Shown here in pieces: positions 11,569-23,810 of a stretch of DNA of 64,000 nucleotides (its first letter is position 1; every line of letters starts with the position of its first letter). The stretch comes from Heliocidaris erythrogramma (lineage: Eukaryota; Echinodermata; Echinoidea; Camarodonta; Echinometridae). Under the pieces are notes generated by a model. The model saw only the letters and a list, made by a program, of their open reading frames with translations. It was not told where the DNA came from and searched no databases. Location: assembly GCA_025617745.1 (NCBI GenBank), contig CM046858.1, forward strand, positions 31,386,534-31,450,533. The letters run 5' to 3'. Position numbers and translations under genes: made by a program.

Positions 11569-12781
11569 TTAAAGGGCAATCCAACCTTGGTAATAAGATT
11601 TGTGTGAAGGCAGAAAAATCACAGGATGGTGAATGTTTGAAAGAAATCGAATAAGAAAGTTATGGATGTTGGAAAAATGAGAACACTACATCTATGCGAA
11701 TCTCAAATTGGCAATTTGGTGAGTCGATTGTGACTTACTTGTGGACAACTCTCCCGTTTGTCGTACACAAAAATATTAATTTGCGTTTTTCTCCGAAGTG
11801 CCTTTACCCTCGGGGTAGTACTGAAAATATACTGGAGATAGCTTAGGTCCTCATGAAAGAAAAAGATCCTACCGAGTAATACATTTTCAAATGATGAATG
11901 CGACTGCGTCTCCTATATGCCTCCGCCTAAATTCAGTTGATGGCTCAAACTGTTCTAGAAATATTTGATAACGAGGCTAAAAACCAGTAATTTCATGTAA
12001 TTTCATGTAAATTGACCTCTGTGACCTCTGACCTTTGACCTACTTACCCCAAAATCTAATCAGTTCATCTTTCTATGGGGATACATAATGGTACCAAGTT
12101 TGAAGTTCTCACCTCAGATAGTTCTTGAGATATCGCGGTAACGGTGCTAAAAACCAAGAATTTCATGTAATTTCATGTAAATTGACCTCTGTGACCTCTG
12201 ACCTTTGACCTTACCCCAAAATCTAATCAGTTCATCTTCGTATAGGGAAACATACTAGTACCAAGTTTGAAGTTCTTACCTCAAACAGTTCTTGAGATAT
12301 CGCGGTAACGGTGCTAAAAACCAAGAATTTCATGTAATTTCATGTAAATTGACCTCTGTGACCTCTGACCTTTGACCTACTTACCCCAAAATCTAATCAG
12401 TTCATCTTCGAATGGGGATACATACTAGTACCAAGTTTGAGGTTCCTACCTCAAATGATTCTTCAGATATCGTGGTAACGAGAAGTGGGACGGACGCACG
12501 GACGGACAACCCGAAAACATAATGCCTCCGGCACCCACCTTCGGTGGGCGGAGGCATAAAAAAATTACATTTTAGTCACTTTGTGTGTTGGAGCGAATGG
12601 GGGAGTTGTCTGCAACTACGTCACAGTGACATTACCTATTCGGCCAATTTGAAATTCCCAAACTAATAGTGATTACAACTTTCTTATTGCTTGTCTGATT
12701 TCATTCAAACTTTCACCAATCTGCTTCTCTGATTTTTCCTCTTTCTTTCAGAGGAACTTGCCATTGAAAGGTTGGATTGAA
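11569..12781. mobile_element. TTAA-type element with tandem-repeat core, copy 1
   Basis: The left end reads TTAA-AGGGCAATCCAACCTT and the right end carries a decayed reverse complement (AAGGTTGGATTG at 12762-12773). The inner parts of the inverted termini also match (the AATAAGAAAGTTATGG type on the left, the complement on the right). The core is the tandem array at 11925-12557. The same arrangement is seen at 41726-45021, so terminus and core appear to travel together. Confidence 0.7.
11925..12557. repeat. Tandem core, about 168-bp units with DR1 motifs, ending in a CCTCCG hairpin
   Basis: Three units repeat at about 168-bp spacing. Each contains a run of TGACCT half-sites (12013-12041, 12183-12211, 12350-12378) followed by ACCCCAAAATCTAATCAG and a block meaning 'ATACTAGTACCAAGTTTGA'. 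The array starts near GCCTCCGCC and finishes with GCCTCCGGC...GGCGGAGGC, a terminal hairpin at about 12523-12556. Architecture recalls the pearl-type elements of bivalves and echinoderms, which is inference. Confidence 0.8.
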
Positions 12782-12800
12782 ATGTTCAACTTCCATAAAA

Positions 12801-12816
12801 GAGATCAGATTATGAA
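12801..12816 (+). repeat. 16-bp copy of the DHDDS exon b start
   Basis: GAGATCAGATTATGAA is identical to 12933-12948, which spans the acceptor G and the first 15 bases of exon b. It lies 132 bp upstream in the intron and is not preceded by AG in a good acceptor context. Confidence 0.7.
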
Positions 12817-12933
12817 AATACACAGTGCATCTATAATTACCACTGTCTCCTTCCCAGGAATGATCCAGAAGATGTACTAGTGACCATTTTCATATTTTGA
12901 TGACAGTTCTGTTTAATCCATCTTTTCCAACAG

Positions 12934-13050
12934 AGATCAGATTATGAAGCATGGTGTATGTGTCCGAGTGATAGGCGATGTCACCCTCCTCCCGAGGGAT
13001 GTTCAAGAAGTCATAGGAGAAGCCATGTTTATATCACGCAATAACACAAG
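12934..13050 (+). CDS. DHDDS: DHDDS exon b
   Basis: The exon completes the split Lys codon and encodes HGVCVRVIGDVTLLP and a following helix. This corresponds to the KHGVCIRVLGDLHLLP region of the human enzyme. The acceptor is TTTTCCAACAG and the donor AG|GTCAGT, leaving two bases. The preceding intron is 5.3 kb and holds several repeats. The next intron is 27.7 kb and contains most of the transposons in this window. Splice phase fits the neighbouring exons exactly, which strongly supports the call. Confidence 0.95.
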
Positions 13051-13529
13051 GTCAGTTCAAAATGATAGCAACTGAAATCATTTTATATTCCTAAGCAGTA
13101 TGGTTAATAAATTTCACAATGGAGATGTTGTCTCACCTGTCATAGCAACCGCCTCTGTATAGAGGCCACATGTCTGTGTTATAGTATACTATTAATACAT
13201 GGTTGGGAGTGCGTTGGTGCGATCTGGCAACACAAAGGTTTTTATCGTGGTGTACTATACGCACGAGTCGCAAGCCGAGTGTGTTTGACACCACAATAAA
13301 AACCTGCATGTTGCCAGATCTAATGCACTAATGCACGAACTCACAACCATGTATTAATAGTTTTATAAAATGGGTCAGCAATATGATTATGAAGTCTATA
13401 AAAGTGGTTACGAATCCCATAGAATCGCCGAGAGTCGCACAGTCATGGATGACATCACAGAAGCGCAGCCAACAAAAGTCATGTGCGTTTCATTGCGCGC
13501 ATGTAATCCCTGCGCTAAAATGACAATTA
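13051..13529. other. DHDDS intron with imperfect inverted repeat
   Basis: ACTATTAATACATGGTTG at 13188-13205 pairs with CAACCATGTATTAATAGT at 13344-13361, and the sequence between also pairs in part (GATCTGGCAACA with TGTTGCCAGATC). This looks like a small fold-back MITE of about 175 bp. Confidence 0.6.
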
Positions 13530-13680
13530 AATAATAATAATAATAACATGTTACATTTTCATAGCACTTAATACAAAAGATCCTAAGCGCTTTACAAAGT
13601 AAATTACTTAAAATATACATAAGTACTGTGCTTAAACTAAACTTATAAAACATAGACTTAGAGATAACTAATTCATGTGA
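13530..13680 (-). repeat. SINE-like 3' end with (ATT)n tail, minus strand
   Basis: Read on the minus strand the sequence runs GTAAAGCGCTTAGGATC, then GAAAATGTAACATG, then (TTA)n. An AAGCGCTT box followed by an ATT-type tail is common in marine-invertebrate SINEs. The 5' limit was not determined. Confidence 0.5.
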
Positions 13681-14299
13681 AAATTAAGCATACAAAATTA
13701 ACAATGCTTAAATTGAAAAATATACAATATTGATTTAAAAATAACGACACTTAGCATTCAAAGAATAAGAGGCAACCATTATAAAGTATAAAGAAAGATA
13801 ACACTAAACAATTACATCAGCAAAATGAGAGTTACAGAGGGGAATTAAAAAGGAATTAAACTATGCGATTTCATTGCGTTTTAAGTTTGCACGCACCGGA
13901 GGTACGCGCAGCTCAGCCGTGCTTTGGAGCCTTTTTGCTGTTTGTTATCACTTTTTTTTTGCACGGTCACATGGTGTTATTTGACCAATCAGGATGGCTA
14001 CATTCTTTATCTATCTTTAACCCTTTCATGACAATCAACCACATTTTGTGGGTTGACTTAATAACTTTTGATTCAGAGCTCTAAAAAATGTACCAGATGC
14101 ACGAGTAGAAAGAGCAAAATTTTCTGCACACACTATGTCCATTTTTGTTGCATGACCATATTGCGTTTGAGGCCAGGAATTTAAAAATGAGAATAAGCTT
14201 TCAAATCTTTAAATTGGCAACATATTGAGAGGTTCAAAATAATTTTTTATCAAAATTGGCAAGTTTTTCAACTTGTTGACAAAATTTGTAGCTCTGCAC
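13681..14299. other. DHDDS intron, no recognisable feature
   Basis: AT-rich sequence. A 73-codon frame at 13863-14084 has no recognisable motif or exon signals. Confidence 0.4.
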
Positions 14300-15660
14300 A
14301 TGGGACAATGCACGTCAAATCAACCAATGCTTGTCACCCGACCCCCTTCGTTTTTCTTTGAACTCGCACCAAATGTTCCTCGGAGTGTCTGACGGAAAAC
14401 CCCAAAATATTTTGCCCCAAGGTCAAGTGGTTGCTAAGATACAGCCTCGCATAGCAACCAGTGCGCATTTCAAGAAATGGGTTTTATGAAAATTATGTTT
14501 GCCATTGAAGCCAGAATTTTTATCCAGTACAGCTCATATCTGTAAATTGGAAGAACTTTATGCTCTTTGAAAGAAAAATCAATTGTGACGCAAAACTGAC
14601 CTTTCGTTTCTGCGTACGAGGTCACCGAACGTGGTGTCGAATTTCATTTTTGAAATTTTGGATGCATGTTTAGAGCCTCGTATCTCTAACACTGTATGAG
14701 ATCAGGAACTAGAATTTTGTACAGTTAAAGGAGAATTAACCTCAAACAATAAAGACGATAGTGTTCAAAAGGTGTTATTTATTCCTACTTGTTAGACTAT
14801 ACGGCTTCGCGTCAAAATATACGAGATCGATACGAATCAAGATTTTCTGAGCAAAATTTATCATCTGCTAGCAATATGTATCGTCTGCTAGCAATACATG
14901 GGGGCTGCCATTTTTTTTATGTGTACAAGAAGATTTTCTTAATCCAAATGCCCAATTGCCTTTTTCAAAATTAAAAACCCATTTGAGATTAAAAATATAG
15001 AATAGATATGTCAATTTATTTTTAAACTGAAGATTTCCTTATATATTTCTGTTGAAAATCGATATTCGCTTAATATAAATCTATTTTCTAGATACTGTGA
15101 CGCAATGGACGGAGCAAATTAATTCAAATTTTATGGATGCTTCTTCCCTGAGCATCTATAGCGGCAAACTATGCATTCACCTGCTTTCGGATAATGGGAC
15201 TTGAAAAGTCAGAATGCATGCTGCATATATTATGTTCTGCTCTGTTTGGCAAACCCAAGAAAATAGATTTTTGTTAAGCAAAACCAGACAATTTAAAAGT
15301 ATCATTATAAAGATTTAATTTTTATAAATCGTGTAAACACCCACTTTATATTTTTCGTCACATATGGGATTTTGGTAATGAAGAAAATCAATTTAGGTCT
15401 TGGATGCAAAATATCTTCCTGACCGGAACATTTCTCAATGGTTCATGTACAAATCCAAATCAGCAAGAAAATGGCAGCCCCCATGTAAATGAGTAGGAGA
15501 CGATACCGGGTGTTGGAATATCTTTATTTATACCCTTTTCTGATATCTTATTAGAAAATGATTTAGGCCAATAAGTAGGAATATATTACACCTTTCAATA
15601 CAAGTAAATTTGTACTCAGGGGTTATTTCTCCTTTAAAGACTTTGACTTGGGCAATAATC
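14300..15660 (-). repeat. Interspersed repeat family X, copy B, split by a TTAA element
   Basis: Reverse-orientation copy of 10577-11335. Its first part ends at 14728 and the match resumes at 15634 (TTAAAGACTTTGACTTG). The intervening 905 bp is the element at 14729-15633. Confidence 0.8.
14729..15633. mobile_element. 905-bp TTAA-flanked MITE
   Basis: It is bounded by TTAA at 14725-14728 and 15634-15637. Termini are AGGAGAATTAACCT on the left and, reverse complemented, AGGAGAAATAACCC on the right. Copy A of the host repeat has a single TTAA at this point (AGTCTTTAACTAG), which proves target-site duplication. There is no transposase frame. A related fragment lies at 57390-57775. The TTAA target suggests the piggyBac or Kolobok group; the AGG terminus is not the usual piggyBac CCC. 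Confidence 0.85.
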
Positions 15661-16329
15661 CAACAAAGAAAAACAAGAAAAAACTTTGGCATGTATGAAA
15701 AAAGTCCAGTATTAATTAGATCTTTAAAGCATCGTTTTTCAGGTATATGGGTAGGATATAGTCAGGTATAGTGTTTATCATGATTTTCATGGTCATTGGT
15801 TCAAGGTCATTGTTGAGAGAAACGATATGAATGTTACATATTATCAAAGTACATATTAAAGACATCCAATATGCAAAGTTACGCCTTGAAGAGCTTCTGT
15901 TTTTGTAAAAATATCACTTACTCATTATGGTAACGAATGATGCACTGTGTACACGGATCCTATGTTTAATTAGTTCATGGCTATTTTTAGAAGCATTTCA
16001 AGGTCAAGTCATTAAGAGGTGATCAAAGAAACATACCAAATCTGAAAGAAAAGCATAGATACTATAGGATTTGAATATGGTACATTGTCATTTTTCATAG
16101 TTCTTGAAATATTGCTTAATTAAATGCCTTCTAAAATTCTCGTTCACACACAAAGACACACAGGAAATGGCAAGACAACTGTTTTTATCACATTTTGGAT
16201 CAAATTTCGAGGCGAAAATCATGCAAATATGCGGTCTTGTGGTATATTTTATTAAAATATGTATTACAGACTACTACTACAGCAAATATGACAGGGCTGG
16301 AGCTCTCCATTTTGAAACTGTCGTCATGT
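15661..16329. other. DHDDS intron, no recognisable feature
   Basis: AT-rich, no gene or paired repeat seen. Confidence 0.4.
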
Positions 16330-17255
16330 GAAACGTCCCCCGAATCCCACTTTCGGTGTTGAAAATTAGCCGTTAAACCTTTCGGTACCGAAATTTCTTT
16401 GGTAACCCCCGATAATATAGGTAAATGTCTATTAATACAGAAAATTTCATGGTATTCCTAGATGGGACGAAGGGTCATCTGTGACCTTGAACTTGGAACA
16501 TTTTTCATTTTTTCCAACTTTGAGGGCGCCTTTCACAAAAACGGCTTGCCCAATAAGCCACTTCGGGGATGCAATCTGAGCATGAGCAGATAAAGGTCAT
16601 CTGTACCAAATTCTAAAACCCACTGACACTAATATTCGATATGTGCTCATGAATGTCATGTAATCATTATTCAATTATGCACTAATGGTGCATTCCATGA
16701 TATCCAGGTGGAAGTATTCTTTTTAAAGGGGGAAACAAAAGCTATTCATGAGGCACCTCTGTCACTCCCAGACTTATTTTTCTGAAGTGCACATAAAGGG
16801 ACCCTCCATGTCTAAAATATCTGTGGATATTTGGGGTCATTTGTACCATGCGCTAACCCCGAACTGGCTTATTCCGCTGATAACTGTACAAATTCTAGTT
16901 CCTGATCTCATACAGTATTAGAGATATGAGGCATTAAACATGCATCTAAAATTTCAAAAATGAAATTCAACACCATGTTCGGTGACCTCTTACGCAGAAA
17001 CGAATGGTCAGTTTTGTGTCACAATTGATTTTTCTTTTAAAGAACATAAAGTTCTTCCAATTTATAGATAATGAGCTGTACTGGATAAAAATTCTGGCTT
17101 CAATGGTCAATTAAAAAAACAATTTTCATAAAACCCATTTCTTGGAACGCGCATTGGTTGCTCTGCGAGGCTGTATCTTAGCAACCACTTGACCTTGGGG
17201 CAAAATATTTTGGGGTTTTCCGTCAGACACTCCGAGGAACATTTGGTGCGAGTAA
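16330..17255 (+). repeat. Interspersed repeat family X, copy C, split by a MITE
   Basis: The sequence matches copy A from CGTCCCCCGAATCCCA to ACATTTGGTGCGAG. It is interrupted at 16552-16873 and lacks a short stretch around the insertion. Confidence 0.8.
16552..16873. mobile_element. 322-bp MITE with AATAAGCCA termini
   Basis: Termini are AATAAGCCACTTCGGGG and its near-perfect reverse complement CCCCGAACTGGCTTATT. It lies inside family X copy C, where copy A is continuous (GAGCCAAATTCCGCTG). Target duplication could not be defined with certainty. It has no coding capacity. Confidence 0.75.
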
Positions 17256-17859
17256 AATCGGCCATTTTGTTGAATTATTCAATTTTTTTTTAGGGCTGTA
17301 CCCTGGGTTACCAAAAAGTGGGAAATTATTTTGGTGTGATTTTTTTCAACATTCACTTGTGTCCCATGATCTTGTAAAAAATCCTATAAGTCATGTATTT
17401 TTCTCAAATTCATTGTTTTTGTGAGTAAATATTCTATCATTGATTCTATTTCTTCGATTTGAGAGAGTGCTTGGGCCAGCAGGGTCATAATAAGACCATC
17501 AGCCTGCTCCTTGTCTCCCCCGTCACTCGCCTTCCTAAAAACCACTACCATGTACACAGATCAGCGGCCTGCTCGTCCCCCAATTTCTGTATTGCACGAT
17601 ATCGTGCTCTTTCAACTTTCTCGGTCTTTGAAATCTTCCGTCTTTTACGTCCTTTCCCTTACAGTAAATTTCCGTATCCACCATCACCTTCCACCATTGT
17701 CTAAGTTTGAAAGTTTGACAGCTAAAATACAGTAACGATGATGTGATGTTTTTTAGGAAGAAGTGAAATAAAATCAAGTTCTAAAGCCGCGGGAGCTAGC
17801 GCTATAGCCACTGCGCTTGTGAGGCTAGGGCTAGGCTAGCTAGTTAGCAGCAGTACAGG

Positions 17860-19129
17860 GCTTTTGCTAAACAGTCGGGTAACGTTGCGTCGCGTTGGTA
17901 GAAATTTTCAAACATTTTTCAGGAAGGTGTCTTCAAGGGGACAAATTGAAAAAGAGTCCATCTCAGTATGATTTTTTCCTGTTTTCATGCTAAAAACGAC
18001 AAACAAGGGAATAAAGAAAACAATAGAAGGATAATGCAAAGAAAAACATGAACTATAAAGAGAGAATAGAAGGGTAGGAAGGATGGAAGAATGTTTAGCA
18101 AAAGCCGATCAAACGTTTTGCTCGAAAACTTATTTTAAAAAAATAATTCCCAAAACGAACGCATCTACACTATATACAAATTGTTCTGATATTTTGGGTT
18201 AATGTATGCCGACATCTATGACTCGTGTCTTGAAGATGTCGATCGATGGTAGTCAGTAGTAAAGGTAACAAAACTAGATTAAATTAATTGAAGCTACTAA
18301 CAGACTAATATAATGCTTACCTGTCACCATCTTCCCCTGACCCCATCTGCCCCTGACCCTGAGGCTGAGCTTGAACTTGAAGCCATCGTACGATGATACA
18401 TCATCCCGGTGGCCTGTACTTTCACGGATGATGTCTGATGATGATGATGATGACGATGATCGTGACACAGTGCAAAGCACTTTACGCATGAAAAGATATG
18501 CAGCGTAGACCAGAGCATGACTAGCCTACACGTACCGTACGTGTATAGGCAGGCTAGGCCTAGTCTGCAAGCACAGACCCTAATTTGACACTTTATCAGA
18601 AAATCATTGTGTCTTGACAGAAGCCTAATTCAGCTACCTTCTGGTCGGAAGGAGCAGCTATAGTACATGGCCTATAGTAGTCTTACAGTGCAGGCACTCT
18701 TTTACGACTGACCGGGGTTTGTGCCTGCAAACTAGGCTAGGCTAGGCTAGGCCATGCGCAGCTCAGGCCATTCCACGAATCCGGAAAACGTAAACACAGC
18801 TAAAATTATTAAAATTATTAAACATCTTTGTGTTTTCAATCCAAAGTTCAATAAAACAGTGATTAATTGAATAATTAATTAATTAATCCAACAATCGATT
18901 TATTCATGGCATAAGAAATCAAATAATTAATTCATGCTGCCATCAGGCCACCTTTTTTTTTTCCCTCTCCTTTTCTTTTTCTTTTCTTTTTTTTTTTTCC
19001 CTCTCCTTTTCTTTTTCTTTTCTTTTTTTTTTTTCTGCTAAAAAAAAGATACCGTACATAAAATTCCTGAAAAATGTTCGAAAATTTCTACCAACGCGAT
19101 GCAACGTTACCCGACTGTTTAGCAAAAGC
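17860..19129. mobile_element. Long inverted-repeat pair (66-bp arms), probable DNA element
   Basis: The arms at 17860-17925 and 19064-19129 match with two substitutions (GCTTTTGCTAAACAGTCGGG is shared exactly). The 1.1-kb interior includes a GAT/CAT microsatellite at 18423-18462 and a duplicated CT-rich block at 18951-19034. Flanking CTAGGCTAGG motifs occur on both sides. No transposase was seen and no target duplication was defined. Confidence 0.65.
18951..19034. repeat. CT-rich low-complexity block, duplicated
   Basis: Two nearly identical 42-bp polypyrimidine units (T-run, CCCTCTCC, then TTTTC repeats). Confidence 0.85.
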
Positions 19130-20220
19130 TGCAGTACAGTGCAGTTCAGTGCATGCACACCGTACACGCACTGCATTCATAACTCTGGGGTTGTACTCAA
19201 GTGGCCGTGAGATGGCGCTACACAACGTGGTACCCCGGGGTACCGTGTGGGGCATCATTTGTGAGATACCGACTGACCTGTACACTAGATACAAGACACT
19301 CGTGATCACCTGTGGAATGCATGACCTGGATTTTCTCATAATAAACCATTTTTGTAGTCATATACATTCAAATGAAGATACTTTTATTCTGTCATATAAC
19401 CTATTTGTGTCAAAATATTTGATTCAGCTGTTTCTTTTGTTAAGCAGGATTTGGCATGCACAAGTTGCTGCTGGGTCAGACAAAGGTTTGTCAATTCTTC
19501 AAAGAAGAGATAATGGGGGTACCAAGATGGCTGCCATTTTGCATTGGTGACTTTAGTTGTACAAAAGCTATCATTATGCAACATCATATCAATTGTGTAG
19601 AGGTTAATGGATATGTACTCATATGACATCACAGTTTTTCAAAATAGCAGCCCCAGTGGGATAATATCTCCTGTGGAATCTGCAAACTTTACAGAGTACA
19701 GAGTATTTTCAAGATATTTTGAACAGGCTGACAATTTTCCACATGATTATCAGCCAATGTTTGTCGAGTTTCATTCTCCTTTATTGCTTCCCTGTATGTG
19801 TTGTCTGCAAAAGGCCACTTGTCAACAGTGGTCATATTTTCTGTTTCCCTCGAGTGGCCTTTATATAGTTTTGACTGTGTGTGTGTGTTTATTGTGTCGA
19901 CCTACATAAACAAATCCTGCCAAGATGTCCAGTTGTACATGTACTTTTTAAAAGCTAGTACAATGTAGGCCTACTTGTTTTAAAAGTACACCATTTCAAA
20001 ACTATATCGGAATCTTTACAAGTTAATTTCCTCCTGCCCATTTTGTACATGTAGGTCACATGTACAAATGCGAAAGATGTCATGTATATTGACCCCTTGT
20101 ACATGTAACATGTATTAAGGTCTTGATAACACTGACATTAGGGACAGAGTGAACAACATACATGTAGTTCCTTCCTGTGTTGGCTAAAACTGCTCTGCAG
20201 GCAATTTCCTATGCTAATTG
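19130..20220. other. DHDDS intron, no recognisable feature
   Basis: A 158-codon frame spans 19074-19550, but it begins inside the inverted repeat and has no recognisable domain, so no gene is called. Confidence 0.45.
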
Positions 20221-20665
20221 TATTCCCCGAACTATGGATTCGGCATCGTCGCGCCGCGTCCGTGCCCGCCGCAGAGATTTTCTTGTGAGCGCTCTACTGA
20301 CTGCAGTTTTTGTCGGATCACCTTCAAATTTCACATGGAGGTGCATTATGGTAAGATGAAGAAGCCTATTGTTTTTGGTGTGGGCGGAGTCGACATGGTT
20401 GCCATGGTAACCATATTTTTAAAAGAAATAGTAAAGAATTTCTTGTGAGAGCTCTACCGGTTTCAGTTTTTGTCGGATCACCTTCAATTTCAAAACAACT
20501 AAAAAATGACAAAAGTACAAAAAGGTCAAATTTGTCAGCAGTGATACCCGAGGTCCCAAATTGCCACTTTATCCATTTCAGTCACAACATTGATTCAAAT
20601 AAGGGATGGGTGACGGGGGATACATGTACTCAGACTGGTCCCCCCCCCCCCCCCCAAGTGCTCTA
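20221..20665 (+). repeat. CCCCGAAC-family repeat, copy 1
   Basis: Starts GTATTCCCCGAACTATGGATTC and contains two related blocks, each with TCTTGTGAG(C/A)GCTCTACTG and TTTTTGTCGGATCACCTTCAA. It includes an RFX-like palindrome at 20398-20411 and ends in a C run near 20640. It is repeated at 21774-23810. Confidence 0.75.
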
Positions 20666-21647
20666 GTTCTAATTGAATTCCTAACTTCACACTTGTATCA
20701 AGCACTACATGTACATGTACATGTATATCTAAGCTCAACACGATACCTAACCTAAAACCCATTGGCCACCCTATCCCTATGTCATTGATAAAATAAAGCC
20801 AGGAGTAATTGTCAGTGGAGCAAATCTCAAGTCACCTTTTGTTATCAATACTGCTCATCTTATTTTAGTTAAAGTGATCAAATACTAAGCAAGATGCAGA
20901 AGATAATAATTTCCTTTATAACTCACATTGCAATATTTTTATTAAATTTCTTGTGGCCTACATATTTACACCAACATATTCTGGCCTAAAAAGTAACAGT
21001 AAAATGAGTGATCTAAATACCACTATTAGCATTGTGGTAGGAAAGCCAAATTGTTACTACTGAGTTGCATGTTTAATATTAGTTACGTATGCAGGCTCAT
21101 TTTCCCAAAACTTATGCCATTGGCTCTTGGCAGGTATGTCAATGCAGCATCAGTTAAAAAAAAAAGACTATTCCATATATTTTTTACCGTATACTCATGG
21201 CCACCAGGATATAGGCAGTCTATCCTTTGTCATGTGACATGTTGCCAGATTCTTTGAATGTGGGATACGATTAGGAATATAACTGTTGAGGATTTCATCA
21301 TCCATGAGATCGATTCAATATTTCATCAGCCTGTATTGTCAGTTTTTGAAGGTGTCATTCTGAACCTGAAATCAGATCTTAGATAACAACTTTTGAAGTG
21401 ATCAAAACAATGGTTACAGAGCTAGTGACCTTTGGACCCATCTTGCTTCTTATTCTTACATTCTTAACAGACACTCTATGTTGTGTAGGGAGGGCAATTG
21501 TTTGGCACATGTGAGATTGTGGTAGGAGGGTTAATTATATGATGTATGTGTGATATTTCACAAAAATAACATAATACTTCAATTGTATTAGTTTCCTTTA
21601 CTCTCTATCTGTATATGTACAAAAAGTGCAACCCTAGCCCACTCTGG
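20666..21647. other. DHDDS intron, no recognisable feature
   Basis: Contains TACATGTA-type motifs around 20705-20725 but no gene or paired repeat. Confidence 0.4.
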
Positions 21648-21773
21648 TCCTGTGTCCTGTTTCATAGAACTTATTGTCAATAACAAGTGTCAAATTCTAT
21701 GTCAAATTTGCTCATAACCAATCAAATGCAATTACTTCTGTAGCTTATATCAGTCATTGTAACTTGTTATTGT

Positions 21774-23810
21774 ATCCCCCGAACTAGTGTTCGGGGATAC
21801 TATGGATTTGGCATCGTCGCGCCGTGTCCGCGTCCGCCGCAGAGATTTTCTTGTGAGCGCTCTACTGGCTGCAGTTTTTGTCGGATCACCTCCAAATTTC
21901 ATATGGAGGTGCGTTATGGTTAGATTAAGATGCCTATTGTTTTGGGTGTGGGTGGAGTCAACATTGTTGCCATGGTCAGGGATGTAGCTACGGTGGGCGG
22001 CGGTGGGCGGGCCCGCCCACCACTCACGTTTTCCGCCCGGCACTCTGGCTGAAAGTCAGTCTCCCGCCCACCACTATTTCCCCAAACTTGATGTGTATTA
22101 ATTGCCCCAAAACACACATATAATGCGCAGAAATGACCTTGTTGTGCTTTGATATTGACCATAAATATTATTTCTTGACTTGACTTGAAAGTATAATACA
22201 CTCGTATAACCTGAAACTAAAGTGAAAATTCAAATATAAATTGATTGTAATCCGAACGTATGATAGCTAGCTAGCTACGTATACGCCTCCGGCCGCATCT
22301 CCGGCGGCGTCCGCGACCAAGGGGCCGGGGACATATCGTGTGGGGTTGGTTCGCAATAAGGCAGTCAAATTCACTCAATGCGTCATTACTATACTTCGTG
22401 TGTAGAATCTAGGCAGTCATACACCTCAACACTTTCAAATACCACTGCACAAAAGTCACTAACATTCACTCAAAATCGGCATTTAATTTACAAAAACCGA
22501 CACCAACATATACATGAAATACAATAAATTCAACTTACCGATGTTGGAAAAGGTAATTTAAAAAATGAAATCCGTAATTTACCGTCAATTATGGCGAAAC
22601 GGGGTATTGGAGGTCATTGTGTACATTTCCTGATCGCCGCGAGCGCAGACATCTCCCCCCATAAATTTGGTCATTAAAAATTCTGTCCTTATCGCACACA
22701 CGTAAAAGTCCCAATTTTCTGCATGCGCGATCGTAGAGATCGATGGTTTGCACGCGATACCGAGTTCCTTTGTGGACAAAATTTTATTGGCCGATTTTAG
22801 TCTAAAACATCAGCGGGAATTTCTTCGGTTTTGGACATGATTTTGACTTTGGATTTTGCTGGAAATATCAGAAGTTCTTCCTAACGGCCATTTGAGGTAG
22901 GAGTGAGATTTTTAAGAGCTGAATTTGATAGGAAGTATTTTAAATATATTTTTAAATATCGATAGAAAATTCGTAGTATTTTTGCATTAGTCCCGCGTAG
23001 TGGTCAATATGACCTCTATTAGTATTACGTGGTTTGGTCAAGTTGTGGGCACAAAAAAGGAAAGGCGTTACAAAGTGAAAGTGAAGCTGACTTAGGTAAG
23101 TAAGTACTAAGTAGTACAGCTGAATGAATGAAACAACACAGCTATATTTTGTTTTTTTATTGCATTTAATTCATTATCCATTTCATACATTTTATTCATT
23201 ATAATGACAAAGTCAGACAATGTACTGTAGTGTTATAATGATATCTACTAACTAATGCAGTATGAATTTGTTTCAGTTACAGCAATTCATGTGTGACTCT
23301 TTTAAGTCATTTGGGTATGTAGAAATTGGGATTGTGGGCCTTAAATGGTATATAAGGCAAAAGCTAAGGGGACGCTGCCCCCTGAACCCCCGCTGCGGCG
23401 TTGCCCGGAACCCCTGGTCGATAGTCGTGAAACTGAGTTCGCTGCGCTCACTCCACACCTATGCTCCACACGCAGGTCAAAGTCAGTGAGGTTGCACCCA
23501 CCACTAAAGATGCTCTAGCTACAGTTGACACTGTTGCCATGGTAACCATATTTTTAGAAGAAATGGTAAAGATTTTCTTGTGAGCGCTCTACCGGCTGCA
23601 GTTTTTGTCGGATCACCTTCAATTTCAAAACAACTAAAAAATGACAAAAGTACAAAAAGGTCATTTTTGTCAGCAGTGATACCCAAGGTCCCAAATTGCC
23701 ACTTTATCCATTTCAGTCACAACATTGATTCAAATGGGGGATGGGTGACGGGTTCGAGGGATACATGTACTCGGACTGGTCCCCCCTCCGAGTGCTCTAG
23801 TTGGTAACAA
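21774..23810 (+). repeat. CCCCGAAC-family repeat, copy 2, itself interrupted
   Basis: Starts with a hairpin (TATCCCCCGAAC, short loop, GTTCGGGGATA) and follows copy 1 closely up to GTTGCCATGG at about 21973. It resumes at about 23520 with GTTGACACTGTTGCCATGGTAACC and ends near GAGTGCTCTAGTT. The 1.5 kb between is a separate insertion. Confidence 0.75.
21976..23519. mobile_element. Possible hAT-like non-autonomous insertion
   Basis: The left end is CAGGGATGTAGCTACGGTGG and the right end contains CCACCACT and TAGCTACA, an imperfect partner. It interrupts the CCCCGAAC-family repeat, and about 20 bp of host sequence (ending TGTTGCCATGG) appears on both sides. That is longer than the 8-bp duplication expected for hAT, so the class is uncertain. 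A GC-rich scrap at 23367-23425 resembles the one at 5240-5330. Confidence 0.45.

Noticed and set aside
11925..12557. Regularly spaced repeats resembling a CRISPR array
   Set aside because: Units are about 168 bp, almost entirely repeated, with no short repeats separating unique spacers and no cas genes. The genome is eukaryotic.
13863..14084. 73-codon frame as a small gene
   Set aside because: No recognisable motif, and no splice or promoter context; expected by chance in AT-rich intron.
19074..19550. 158-codon frame on the + strand
   Set aside because: It starts inside an inverted-repeat arm, and has no recognisable domain or exon signals.
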